The notes below the pieces were generated by a model. That model was not told the origin of the DNA, made no database searches, and was given only the letters and a program-made list of their open reading frames with translations. Shown piece by piece: positions 8,982 through 17,072 of a DNA stretch of 64,000 bases. The position numbers were made by a program, and so were the translations under genes. The first letter of the stretch is position 1. Every line of letters starts with the position of its first letter. This stretch comes from Pedobacter sp. MC2016-14. Lineage in GTDB: Bacteria > Bacteroidota > Bacteroidia > Sphingobacteriales > Sphingobacteriaceae. The DNA lies in contig NZ_JAJMPA010000001.1 of NCBI RefSeq assembly GCF_020991475.1, positions 1,674,001 through 1,738,000 of the forward strand, given 5' to 3'.

Positions 8982-11900
8982 TTACTGTCCCTGCATTTGG
9001 CCGTAAAACTGGCCAAATCTCATTTCAAGTGCCTTAAACTGGTTGGTAAGTTGTTCGGCTAATTTTGCTTGCTTTTGATCTGTTGTGGTTCTTGCCATTT
9101 GGTTTAAGAATGAAAGTCCAAGCCTTACATTTTGCTCTCCTACAAGTCTGTTTTTGCTTGCTGACACATCTGCCAGATAGCTTAATTCTTTCTGGATGAA
9201 ATCAGCAGATTTCTGAATGAGTGCATTTGCCCTTGCGGTTTCGCCCAATACATATAAGTTCTCGGCCATAAAATAGGTACCCATCATGGAGCGCATGCCA
9301 TAGAAACGGGTAGGCATGACTTCATAATATTTGTCTACGGCTTTTTTGGCTTCTGCAATTTTGCCTTCTCTAAGCAAGCCCGAAATGGTATTGTTAAATA
9401 CGTTGGCAAAAATAGAAATGTCATCAGAGGATTGTGGATCCAGATAGCTGGCATTTTTAATATTTCCCCATACAAATTTGTTCATGACATTGTTGTATAG
9501 TACAGGAGTATTTAGCAGCTCAGCACTTTGTGATGAGGTGTCTGCTTTTAGCGGTAATAAGCGTAAAGCCAGGCCCTCATTATACAGATACTTATCTAAA
9601 CCATTAAATTGCTCTGAAGGCACTGTACTGGCAAAATAAATTGGTCTCTTCCAGTCGTTATGAGCTAGGATATCAAAGAAAGCCAGGGTGCCTTTAGTTA
9701 CGTAGCCTTTGTTGTATGTCCAGAGAAGCTCTGGTGCAATTTTAGAGGCATCGGCAGCACTTACGGTTCCTGTTTTAATAACATCTGCGGGATTTACGGT
9801 TAACTTGAAGTTTTTAGTTGGGATAAAGTTTTCCTTTGAGCCATTTTGTAAAGGGACTTTATCTTCATCATTGTCAGATAACAATACCTGTACAATGTTT
9901 TTTAATTCTACAGAACCCTCCAGTTTGTAATCCTGGTAATACATAACATCTCTAACACCTTGTACATATTGGGATTCATTCATGGTAATCGGTAATGGCG
10001 CAGATTCATTCTGTTTCCGCTTCATTCCATTGATGTACCAATCTGTATCAAATAAGCTAAGATTCACGAGGCGAATATCAGGGCGTATGTTTTCTACTTC
10101 CTGAGCATACCACAATGGATAAGTATCATTGTCACCATAAGTGAAGAGAATTGCGTTTGGTGCGCAAGATTGAAGGTAATCTACCGCAATATCATGCGCT
10201 ACCATTTTGGTAGAACGGTCATGATCGTCCCAGCCTTGTGCGGCCATGATAACCGGTGCGCAGAAAAGGCAAATGACAGTGGCTCCGATGGCACCCTGTG
10301 CCGGACTTAATTTCTTAAATACCCATTCTTTAATAGCCAGTACACCAAGACCTATCCAGATGGCGAAAGCATAAAAGGATCCTACGTAAGCATAATCTCT
10401 TTCACGAGGTTCTAAAGGCTTTTGGTTCAGGTACAGCACAATGGCGATACCGGTAAAGAAAAAGAGCAATCCTACAATTCCTGCGTCCTTTTGATTGCGT
10501 TTAAAGTGCCATACCGCACCAATAATTCCGATAATTAAAGGGAGGAAGAAGAAACGGTTATAGGCTTTGCTTTCTACTATTGTTGGGGGGAGATTTTTCT
10601 GATCGCCAAGGAAGATAGCGTCAATTGGCTTGATACCACTTAACCATTGCCCTTCATAAATGCTGCCCTGACCTTGATCGTCATTTTGACGTCCTACAAA
10701 ATTCCAGAAGAAATAGCGCATGTACATGCTGCCGATCTGGTACTTCATTAACCAGCCTACGTTATCAAAAAAGCCCGGGAAATGACTGTCGTCAAAGCCC
10801 ATCATATCTTTATAGTATTCTACGTGTCGGCTATCGTCGCTAAACATCCTTGGGAACAGAGTGGTTCTGTCGTATTCATAGTCGGTTTTATTACCAGCTA
10901 CTTCATATTTTTCGGCACCTTTTCTGTATAAGGTTTTTCCTTCAGTAAGGTTTGTTTTTTCTGAATTATAATTGGGACCAAACAATAAAGGTCTGTCGCC
11001 ATATTGTTCCCTATTTAAGTAGCTCAAAAATGCAAAGGCATTGTCTGGATCACTGTTATTTAGATTCGGATCGGCCTTAGCGCGAATAACAATCATTGAA
11101 AACGACGCATATCCGAAAATGATAAGTACTGTAGATAATAAGGCCAGGTTTAAGATTTTCTTTTGGTGCTGTATAGAATAACGGATGGCCCAAACCAGCA
11201 ATCCAATAACGAGCAGGGCAAAAACAAGCACGCCTGTTCCAAATCCGAGGCCAAGTGTGTTGACGAAAAACAGGTCGAAATATGCACCGCCGCTTACCAG
11301 ATACTGGATAATTCCATATTGAATTACTGCGAGGATCAGGATGCCAATGAGGCCTGTCTTAAAAATTCCGGATGTGGTAGGTTTATCGGTTTTTTTGAAA
11401 TAATAAACAAAGGCAATGGCGGGGATGGTTAATAAGTTTAGTAAGTGGATACCAATAGAAAGGCCCATGATGTATGCAATGAACAATAACCAGCGGTCGG
11501 CACGTGGCTCATCAGCATTGGCTTCCCATTTCATGATTCCCCAAACTACTATTGCGGTAAACAGGGAAGAGAGTGCATATACCTCTGATTCTACAGCAGA
11601 GAACCAGAAACTATCAGAAAAGGTGTAAGCCAGGGCACCTACTGCACCGGCACCCATTACGGAAATCAGTTGTGCAGTGGTTAACTCTTCGCCGGATTTA
11701 ACAAACATCTTTCTGGCAAAAGCTGTAATGGTCCAGAATAAAAACAAAATGGTTGCTCCGCTGGCTACTGCAGAGCCTACATTCATAAAGTAAGCTACTT
11801 GTTTTAAATCTCCGCCAGCAAAAAGAGAAAAGAATCGCTGTATCATCAAAAATAACGGGGCACCAGGCTGATGTACAACTTGCATTTTAAGTGCAGATGC

Positions 11901-12017
11901 AATAAACTCACCACAGTCCCAGAAACTTACCGAAGGTTCTAAGGTTAGAATATAGGTTGTTGTGGCGATAAAAAAACAAAGCCAGCCAGTGATGTTATTA
12001 ATTTTTGAATAATTCAT
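8982..12017 (-). CDS. DUF2723 multi-spanning membrane protein, GT-C glycosyltransferase-like
   Basis: 1011 residues. The N-terminal half has roughly a dozen hydrophobic segments. An acidic loop after the first one (DCGEFIASALKMQ, Asp34 and Glu37) is the place where GT-C enzymes keep catalytic acids. The middle is soluble, and the C-terminal 150 residues look like helical repeats of TPR type (NTISGLLREGKIAEAKKAVDKYY and later). DUF2723 proteins are widespread in Bacteroidota and have been linked to lipid-carrier-dependent protein O-glycosylation in the envelope; that link is family knowledge, and the substrate here is unknown. It is a single leftward gene. Confidence 0.8.
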   Translation of the reverse strand: MNYSKINNITGWLCFFIATTTYILTLEPSVSFWDCGEFIASALKMQVVHQPGAPLFLMIQRFFSLFAGGDLKQVAYFMNVGSAVASGATILFLFWTITAFARKMFVKSGEELTTAQLISVMGAGAVGALAYTFSDSFWFSAVESEVYALSSLFTAIVVWGIMKWEANADEPRADRWLLFIAYIMGLSIGIHLLNLLTIPAIAFVYYFKKTDKPTTSGIFKTGLIGILILAVIQYGIIQYLVSGGAYFDLFFVNTLGLGFGTGVLVFALLVIGLLVWAIRYSIQHQKKILNLALLSTVLIIFGYASFSMIVIRAKADPNLNNSDPDNAFAFLSYLNREQYGDRPLLFGPNYNSEKTNLTEGKTLYRKGAEKYEVAGNKTDYEYDRTTLFPRMFSDDSRHVEYYKDMMGFDDSHFPGFFDNVGWLMKYQIGSMYMRYFFWNFVGRQNDDQGQGSIYEGQWLSGIKPIDAIFLGDQKNLPPTIVESKAYNRFFFLPLIIGIIGAVWHFKRNQKDAGIVGLLFFFTGIAIVLYLNQKPLEPRERDYAYVGSFYAFAIWIGLGVLAIKEWVFKKLSPAQGAIGATVICLFCAPVIMAAQGWDDHDRSTKMVAHDIAVDYLQSCAPNAILFTYGDNDTYPLWYAQEVENIRPDIRLVNLSLFDTDWYINGMKRKQNESAPLPITMNESQYVQGVRDVMYYQDYKLEGSVELKNIVQVLLSDNDEDKVPLQNGSKENFIPTKNFKLTVNPADVIKTGTVSAADASKIAPELLWTYNKGYVTKGTLAFFDILAHNDWKRPIYFASTVPSEQFNGLDKYLYNEGLALRLLPLKADTSSQSAELLNTPVLYNNVMNKFVWGNIKNASYLDPQSSDDISIFANVFNNTISGLLREGKIAEAKKAVDKYYEVMPTRFYGMRSMMGTYFMAENLYVLGETARANALIQKSADFIQKELSYLADVSASKNRLVGEQNVRLGLSFLNQMARTTTDQKQAKLAEQLTNQFKALEMRFGQFYGQMQGQ

Positions 12018-12178
12018 TATGATATAAAAGTTAAACTTTGAGGGCTAAAAATGCTGCCGAAATTAAAGAATAAGATTGATAATTGGATATTTATTGGTCA
12101 GGTTTAACATATTTTAATTTCATTTTAAGCTGTAAAACTGGCGGTTGAAAAAAAAAGTGATTTTTTTTTCAAATGTAT

Positions 12179-12208
12179 TTGCAGATTTGAAAAATGTGCG
12201 TAGATTTG
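12179..12208 (+). promoter_or_regulatory. Promoter of tRNA-Gln
   Basis: TTG at 12179-12181, 19 bases, then TAGATTTG at 12201-12208: a full match to the Bacteroidota TTG-N19-TAnnTTTG pattern. The mature tRNA begins 36 bases further on. The rest of the 227-base space between the DUF2723 start and the tRNA is AT-rich with no gene. Confidence 0.75.
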
Positions 12209-12244
12209 CATTCCAATTCAGAGCAAGCGTTTTGAACGGAAGAT

Positions 12245-12315
12245 TGCCCGATAGTATAAAGGTAGTACAACGGTTTTTGGTACCGTTTGTCTAGGTTCGA
12301 ATCCTGGTCGGGCAA
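12245..12315 (+). tRNA. tRNA-Gln (anticodon TTG)
   Basis: A complete cloverleaf can be folded. The acceptor stem TGCCCGA (12245-12251) pairs with TCGGGCA (12308-12314), with the weak U1-A72 pair usual for tRNA-Gln. The D arm is GTAT/GTAC, the anticodon stem is ACGGT/ACCGT around loop TTTTGGT with anticodon TTG, and the T arm is CTAGG-TTCGAAT-CCTGG. CCA is not encoded (A, then ACA). It has its own promoter and terminator and stands alone upstream of prs. Confidence 0.96.
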
Positions 12316-12325
12316 CAAAACATAT

Positions 12326-12361
12326 TCGGATTGTGAGTTAAAACGCAATCCGATTTTTTTT
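12326..12361 (+). terminator. Terminator of tRNA-Gln
   Basis: An 8-bp stem TCGGATTG (12326-12333) with CAATCCGA (12346-12353) is followed directly by eight T bases. It lies 10 bases after the tRNA and 27 before prs. Confidence 0.9.
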
Positions 12362-12387
12362 AACCCAGCATTGATACCCACTCAATC

Positions 12388-13329
12388 ATGCCATTGCAAT
12401 TTAACCCAGTTAAACTTTTCGCCGGAAGTGGCACAAAGGAATTAGCAAACAAAATTGCCGAAAGTTACGGCAAGCCGTTAGGTAACGTAACCTTAAGTAA
12501 ATTTAGCGACGGGGAATTTCAACCTTCTTATGATGAATCTATACGAGGATGTGATGTATTCCTGATTCAATCTACCTACCAGCCTTCAGATAATTTAATG
12601 GAACTGCTACTGATGGTTGACGCGGCTAAAAGGGCATCTGCGCATTACATTACTGCCGTGGTACCTTATTATGGTTTGTCTAGACAAGACAGGAAAGATA
12701 AACCAAGGGTTGCTATAGGTGCTAAACTGGTGGCAAATTTGATGAAGTCTGCCGGGATTCACCGGATTATGACCATGGATTTGCATGCCGCACAGATACA
12801 AGGTTTTTTTGATGTTCCTGTTGATCACCTGGATGGTTCTGTAATCTTTGTACCTTACATTAAAAGTTTGGGACTTGAAAACTTAACCATTGCATCACCA
12901 GATATGGGTGGTTCTTACAGGGCGCGTACTTTTGCCAAGTTTTTTAATGCAGAAGTAGTAATTTGTGATAAACGTCGTAAACGTGCAAATGAGATAGAAT
13001 CGATGTCTATTATAGGGGATGTGACAGGGATGGACATTGTGTTGATGGATGACATTTGTGATACTGCTGGTACCTTAGCTAAAGCTGCAGCTTTAATTAT
13101 GGAGAACGGTGCTAAAAGTGTTCGTGCAGTTTGTACGCATCCGGTTTTGTCTGGTAACGCCTATGAAACCATTGAGAACTCTATGCTTACTGAGCTTATT
13201 GTTACGGACACCATACCGTTGAAACAGAGCAGCCCTAAAATAAGGGTACTGAGTACAGCTTCATTATTTGCCAAGGCAATTGCCAATGTAAATGAGCATG
13301 GTTCTATCAGCGACCTTTTTACGGTTTAA
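12388..13329 (+). CDS. prs: Ribose-phosphate pyrophosphokinase
   Basis: 313 residues, the class I PRPP synthetase length. It makes PRPP from ribose 5-phosphate and ATP for nucleotide, histidine and tryptophan synthesis. Family signatures are FSDGEFQPSYDESIRGCDVFLIQST, YYGLSRQDRKDKPR (ATP flexible loop), MTMDLHAAQIQGFFD and the PRPP-binding loop VLMDDICDTAGTL. The start is an ATG 27 bases after the tRNA-Gln terminator. No TAnnTTTG element was found in that gap, so the promoter is unclear. rplY follows after 65 bases. Confidence 0.97.
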   Translation: MPLQFNPVKLFAGSGTKELANKIAESYGKPLGNVTLSKFSDGEFQPSYDESIRGCDVFLIQSTYQPSDNLMELLLMVDAAKRASAHYITAVVPYYGLSRQDRKDKPRVAIGAKLVANLMKSAGIHRIMTMDLHAAQIQGFFDVPVDHLDGSVIFVPYIKSLGLENLTIASPDMGGSYRARTFAKFFNAEVVICDKRRKRANEIESMSIIGDVTGMDIVLMDDICDTAGTLAKAAALIMENGAKSVRAVCTHPVLSGNAYETIENSMLTELIVTDTIPLKQSSPKIRVLSTASLFAKAIANVNEHGSISDLFTV

Positions 13330-13394
13330 TATTAGTAGAATAAAACAATATGATGGTGTTAAAGCCGTCGCAATTAACAATAAATAAATAAAAA

Positions 13395-13973
13395 ATGAAA
13401 ACAATCGCAATTAGCGGTTCTCCAAGAGAGAACGTAGGGAAACGCGATGCTAAAGAGCTTCGCTATGAAGGCAAAGTTCCTGCAGTATTGTATGGTGGAA
13501 AAGAGCAAGCACACTTTGCTGTAATTACTACTGAATTAAAAGATGCTATTTATTCTCCTGAAGCAAGCTTCGTAGAAATTGATCTTAACGGTACTAAAAC
13601 TAAAGCTATCATTAAAGATATGCAGTTTCACCCGTTAACTGACCTTTTATTACACATAGATTTTCTTCAGTTGTTTGAAGATAAAGAAATCGTAATGGAA
13701 ATCCCTGTTAAATTAACAGGAACTTCTCCAGGTGTTAAAATGGGTGGTAAACTTGTTCAAAAATTGCGTAAACTTCGCTTAAAAGCTTTACCTTCAAACA
13801 TGCCTCAGGTTGTTGAAGTGAGCATTGGTAAATTAGAAGTTGGTAATTTATTCAGAGTACGTAACCTGGTAGCAGGAGACTACACTGTTTTAAATACTCC
13901 TGAAGATACCATCGTTTCTGTTGGTATGTCTAGAGCATTGAAACAAGCAGAAAACGCTGCTGGAAAGAAATAG
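13395..13973 (+). CDS. rplY: 50S ribosomal protein L25, long (Ctc/TL5) form
   Basis: 192 residues in two domains: the 5S rRNA-binding L25 domain (1-95, MKTIAISGSPRENVGKRDAK, EGKVPAVLYGG) and the C-terminal TL5/Ctc beta domain (96-185). It binds 5S rRNA on the large subunit. It lies between prs and pth, a conserved order in many bacteria. A strong terminator follows, separating it from pth. Confidence 0.95.
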   Translation: MKTIAISGSPRENVGKRDAKELRYEGKVPAVLYGGKEQAHFAVITTELKDAIYSPEASFVEIDLNGTKTKAIIKDMQFHPLTDLLLHIDFLQLFEDKEIVMEIPVKLTGTSPGVKMGGKLVQKLRKLRLKALPSNMPQVVEVSIGKLEVGNLFRVRNLVAGDYTVLNTPEDTIVSVGMSRALKQAENAAGKK

Positions 13974-13995
13974 TTTCAATTCTAACTGAATTAAG

Positions 13996-14029
13996 AGCGG
14001 TTGGTGCCTATGCATCAACCGCTTTTTTT
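13996..14029 (+). terminator. Terminator after rplY
   Basis: The 11-bp stem 13996-14006 pairs with 14013-14023 (AGCGGTTG core) around a 6-base loop and runs into seven T bases. Confidence 0.93.
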
Positions 14030-14041
14030 GTTTAAAACTTT

Positions 14042-14049
14042 TATCTTTG
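14042..14049 (+). promoter_or_regulatory. -7 element for pth
   Basis: TATCTTTG, a perfect TAnnTTTG match, placed just after the rplY terminator and 25 bases before the pth ATG. No TTG at the expected -33 distance. Confidence 0.6.
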
Positions 14050-14074
14050 GCAGAATTTACTGGATACTTTAAAA

Positions 14075-14635
14075 ATGAAATATTTAATAGTTGGCTTGGG
14101 GAACATTGGGCCTGAGTACGCGCATACAAGGCACAACATTGGTTTCGATATTGCTGATGAACTGGCTAAACAACTTGGCGGAACTTTTTCTAATCTAAGA
14201 CTGGCCTATTATGCAGAGCTTGCTTACAAAGGGAGGAAATTGCATGTGATTAAGCCTACTACCTTTATGAATTTGAGCGGTAAAGCAGTAAATTACTGGA
14301 TGCACGAACTTAAAATTGCGCCTGAAAATGTGCTTGTTATTGTAGATGACCTGGCCATCCCTTTTGGGAAGCTACGGTTAAAACTTCAGGGAAGCAGTGC
14401 CGGTCATAATGGTTTAAAGAGCATAGAAAGTGTATGTGGAGGCCAGAATTATCCACGTCTCCGTTTCGGCGTGGGTGATAATTTTCCAAAAGGGCGCCAG
14501 GTAGATTATGTGCTCGATCTATTTGATAAAGAAGAACAACCTGAACTACCTGCTTTGATTGATAAAAGTGTAGCGCTGATCCAGAGCTTTGTAACCATTG
14601 GTCCCGCTCAGACGATGACCAACTTTAACAAGTAG
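14075..14635 (+). CDS. pth: Peptidyl-tRNA hydrolase
   Basis: 186 residues, the normal bacterial Pth length. It releases peptides from prematurely dropped peptidyl-tRNA. Diagnostic motifs are YLIVGLGNIGPEYAHTRHNIGFDIAD (catalytic His in TRHN), KPTTFMNLSGKAV, and VDDLAIPFGKLRLKLQGSSAGHNGLKSIE. It ends eight bases before the convergent REC-kinase gene, with no clear terminator between them. Confidence 0.97.
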   Translation: MKYLIVGLGNIGPEYAHTRHNIGFDIADELAKQLGGTFSNLRLAYYAELAYKGRKLHVIKPTTFMNLSGKAVNYWMHELKIAPENVLVIVDDLAIPFGKLRLKLQGSSAGHNGLKSIESVCGGQNYPRLRFGVGDNFPKGRQVDYVLDLFDKEEQPELPALIDKSVALIQSFVTIGPAQTMTNFNK

Positions 14636-14643
14636 CTATTTTG

Positions 14644-16230
14644 CTATTTTTTAATCAGGCTACTGATTTTAAGGTGTAAATCTTGCGGGTTAAATGGTTT
14701 GCTCACAATGTCATTTGCTCCGGCCTCAATAGCAGTTTGTTTATCGGAAGCCATTACAGCAGCAGAGAAAGTGATGATAGGAATGGCTTCTTTTCCTGGA
14801 ACATAGCCCTCCCTGATATGCCTGATGGCCTCAAGGCCATTCATAACTGGCATATAAGTATCCATTAGAATCAGGTCGTAATGGTTTATTTTTAATTTGT
14901 CCAACGCGTCTTGTCCGTTTTCTACTACATCAGGTTCAACGTTCCAGCCTTTTAGGATTTTAACAATCAGGAATTTATTAATTGGATTGTCTTCTGCGAT
15001 GAGGATTTTGACGTCGTTAAATGCTTCTGGTTCTGTAGCATTTGCTGTTTTGGTTATAGTTGGATTTTGTAAAACTTCGTACCAGTTTGTAAAACAGAAG
15101 ACACTTCCTTTAGATTCTTCACTGCTAACTTCAAGGATGCCTCCTTTAAGCTGAGCGAGGTTCCTTGCGATAGATAGTCCCAGGCCTGTACCACCAAATT
15201 GCACTGTTGTTTTATCCTCTGCCTGTTCAAAAGTCTCAAATATTTTATCAATGTTGGCCGGAGCGATGCCGATTCCGGTGTCAATCACCGAAAACCTGAT
15301 CTGCAGGTTATTCCCCTTTCGATCCAGGATTTCAACCTTTAACGTTACACTACCTTCTGTGGTAAACTTTATGGCATTACCTATCAGGTTCATCAGGATC
15401 TGATTTAGCCTTAGAGAATCTGCCATTACCATTAAAGGCAGATCTTTATCCAGATCAATGATCATCTCCAATCCTTTCTCCTTAGCACGGATTTTTAGCA
15501 GGTTTACTACAGCCTGGCAAAGTTTAGGTAATTCTGTTGCTGCCCGGTTGATTTTAAATTTACCTGCTTCGATTTTAGAAAGGTCAAGGATGTCATTGAT
15601 GACCCCGAGCAAGGAATTGGATGAGGTTTCCAGTAACCCAATCATTTCTTTCTGATCTTCTGTAAGTGGAGTTTTATCCAGCAGGTGGGTTAAGCCAATA
15701 ATTCCGTTAATTGGAGTTCTTATTTCATGGCTCATATTGGCGAGGAAGTTTTCTTTAATTCTTTTGCCCTGTTCTGCCTGTTCCCTTGCTTTAATAAGTT
15801 TTTTCTGGTACTCTTCTAACTCCTTATTTTTTTGCTTTACATCTCTTTGAAAACGCACCAATTGAATAAAGGAATCAACCTTGGCTGAGGTTACATAAGG
15901 ATTCAGTGGTTTGTATAGATAATCTACTGCGCCCGTATTAAGGCCTCTAACAGCATATTTTGTTTCAGTAGAAATAGCGGTAACAAATATAACAAGGATA
16001 TCTTTGGTGCGGGGGTTACTTTTTAAGATTTCTACAAGTTCAAATCCGTCCATTTCAGGCATTTGAACGTCTACCAATGCAATGGCAATGTCCATTTCCC
16101 AGGAGAGGCGCAAAGCTTCATTGGGCAAGGTGGTACTGATCAGGTTTACATCATCCCTTTGCAGCAAAGCTTCGAGCGCAATGATGTTCTCCGGACGGTC
16201 ATCAACAATTAATATATTAATCTTCTCCAT
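14644..16230 (-). CDS. REC - histidine kinase - REC hybrid protein
   Basis: 528 residues, soluble. The N-terminal receiver has phospho-acceptor Asp54 (LVDVQMPEMDG). A coiled coil (about 128-160) leads to HisKA with His168 (NMSHEIRTPINGI). An ATPase domain follows with N-box NLIGNAIKF, DTGIGI and GGTGLGLSI. A C-terminal receiver has Asp457 (LILMDTYMPVMNG). Having a receiver before the kinase means its activity is set by another kinase, most likely the hybrid kinase two genes upstream. Last gene of the leftward kinase-CheR cluster, 29 bases after cheR. Confidence 0.9.
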   Translation of the reverse strand: MEKINILIVDDRPENIIALEALLQRDDVNLISTTLPNEALRLSWEMDIAIALVDVQMPEMDGFELVEILKSNPRTKDILVIFVTAISTETKYAVRGLNTGAVDYLYKPLNPYVTSAKVDSFIQLVRFQRDVKQKNKELEEYQKKLIKAREQAEQGKRIKENFLANMSHEIRTPINGIIGLTHLLDKTPLTEDQKEMIGLLETSSNSLLGVINDILDLSKIEAGKFKINRAATELPKLCQAVVNLLKIRAKEKGLEMIIDLDKDLPLMVMADSLRLNQILMNLIGNAIKFTTEGSVTLKVEILDRKGNNLQIRFSVIDTGIGIAPANIDKIFETFEQAEDKTTVQFGGTGLGLSIARNLAQLKGGILEVSSEESKGSVFCFTNWYEVLQNPTITKTANATEPEAFNDVKILIAEDNPINKFLIVKILKGWNVEPDVVENGQDALDKLKINHYDLILMDTYMPVMNGLEAIRHIREGYVPGKEAIPIITFSAAVMASDKQTAIEAGANDIVSKPFNPQDLHLKISSLIKK

Positions 16231-16259
16231 AAATTTACAATTGGTACCCTCTAGTAATG

Positions 16260-17072
16260 CTAAGCTATTTTTTGATATATATTATTTTTCTTGTCGATGA
16301 TTTTGAAACGTCCGATTTCTACATTTCTTAAACTTTCTTTGCTACCTAAACACAAGAAGCCAAAATTAGCTAAACTATTATAAAAAAGCTCAATAACTTG
16401 TTTTTGAAGTTCTGTGTTAAAATATATTAAGACATTTCTGCAGGAAATGACCTGAAACTCATTGAAAACACCATCTGACGCTAAATTGTGGATGGAAAAA
16501 AGTAGATTTTTCTTTAGAGAATGGTTGATAGAAGCAGCATCGTACTTTGCAGAGTAATAGTTGGAGAGTGTACTTGATGCTTCGGTTTTTTGATAGTTCT
16601 CTGAGTATAGTTTCATTTTTTGCAGGTCGTATATGCCACTTTTTGCAATTTCAATCACATCCGAATTGATGTCCGTACCATAAAAGAAACTACGTTCGTA
16701 AAGGTTGGCTTCTTCAAACAGAATTGCAAATGAATATAATTCTTCACCGGTTGAACAGCCGGCATTCCATACTTTAATACGTGGATAAGACATTAGGTAC
16801 GGCAGAATATGCTCCCTTACAGATTTATAAAACATGGGATCTCTAAACATTTCGGTAACATTTACCGTGATCTCGATTAGAAAGCGCTCAAAATAGTCTG
16901 CATCATTGGTCAGCAACATACGCAAATCAAAAAGACTCAGTTTTTGGAGTTGCATAATCCTTGTAACCCTTCGTTTCAGAGATGCAGATGAATAGTTTGC
17001 AAAGTCAAAGCCATGAATGTTTTTGATCAGTGAAACCAGTCCCGTTAGTTCATCATAGCTTAACTCAACCAT
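16260..17072 (-). CDS. CheR-type protein methyltransferase
   Basis: 270 residues. An all-helical CheR N-terminal domain (1-70; SASLKRRVTRIMQLQ) is followed by a SAM-binding domain with motif I VWNAGCSTGEELYSFAI (about 101-117), the acidic loop FYGTDINSDVIEIA and CRNVLIYF. CheR enzymes methylate glutamates on receptor coiled coils. No flagellar, CheA/CheW or MCP gene is near, so the target is probably the long coiled coil of the neighbouring hybrid kinase or a similar sensor (inference). Its first 13 bases overlap the end of the kinase gene, indicating coupling. No CheB methylesterase follows, although one is often found in such clusters. Confidence 0.88.
   Translation of the reverse strand: MVELSYDELTGLVSLIKNIHGFDFANYSSASLKRRVTRIMQLQKLSLFDLRMLLTNDADYFERFLIEITVNVTEMFRDPMFYKSVREHILPYLMSYPRIKVWNAGCSTGEELYSFAILFEEANLYERSFFYGTDINSDVIEIAKSGIYDLQKMKLYSENYQKTEASSTLSNYYSAKYDAASINHSLKKNLLFSIHNLASDGVFNEFQVISCRNVLIYFNTELQKQVIELFYNSLANFGFLCLGSKESLRNVEIGRFKIIDKKNNIYQKIA

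Noticed and set aside
12169-12381. Minus-strand reading frame of 70 codons over the tRNA-Gln gene
   Set aside because: It runs antisense through a complete tRNA and its terminator, with no family likeness.
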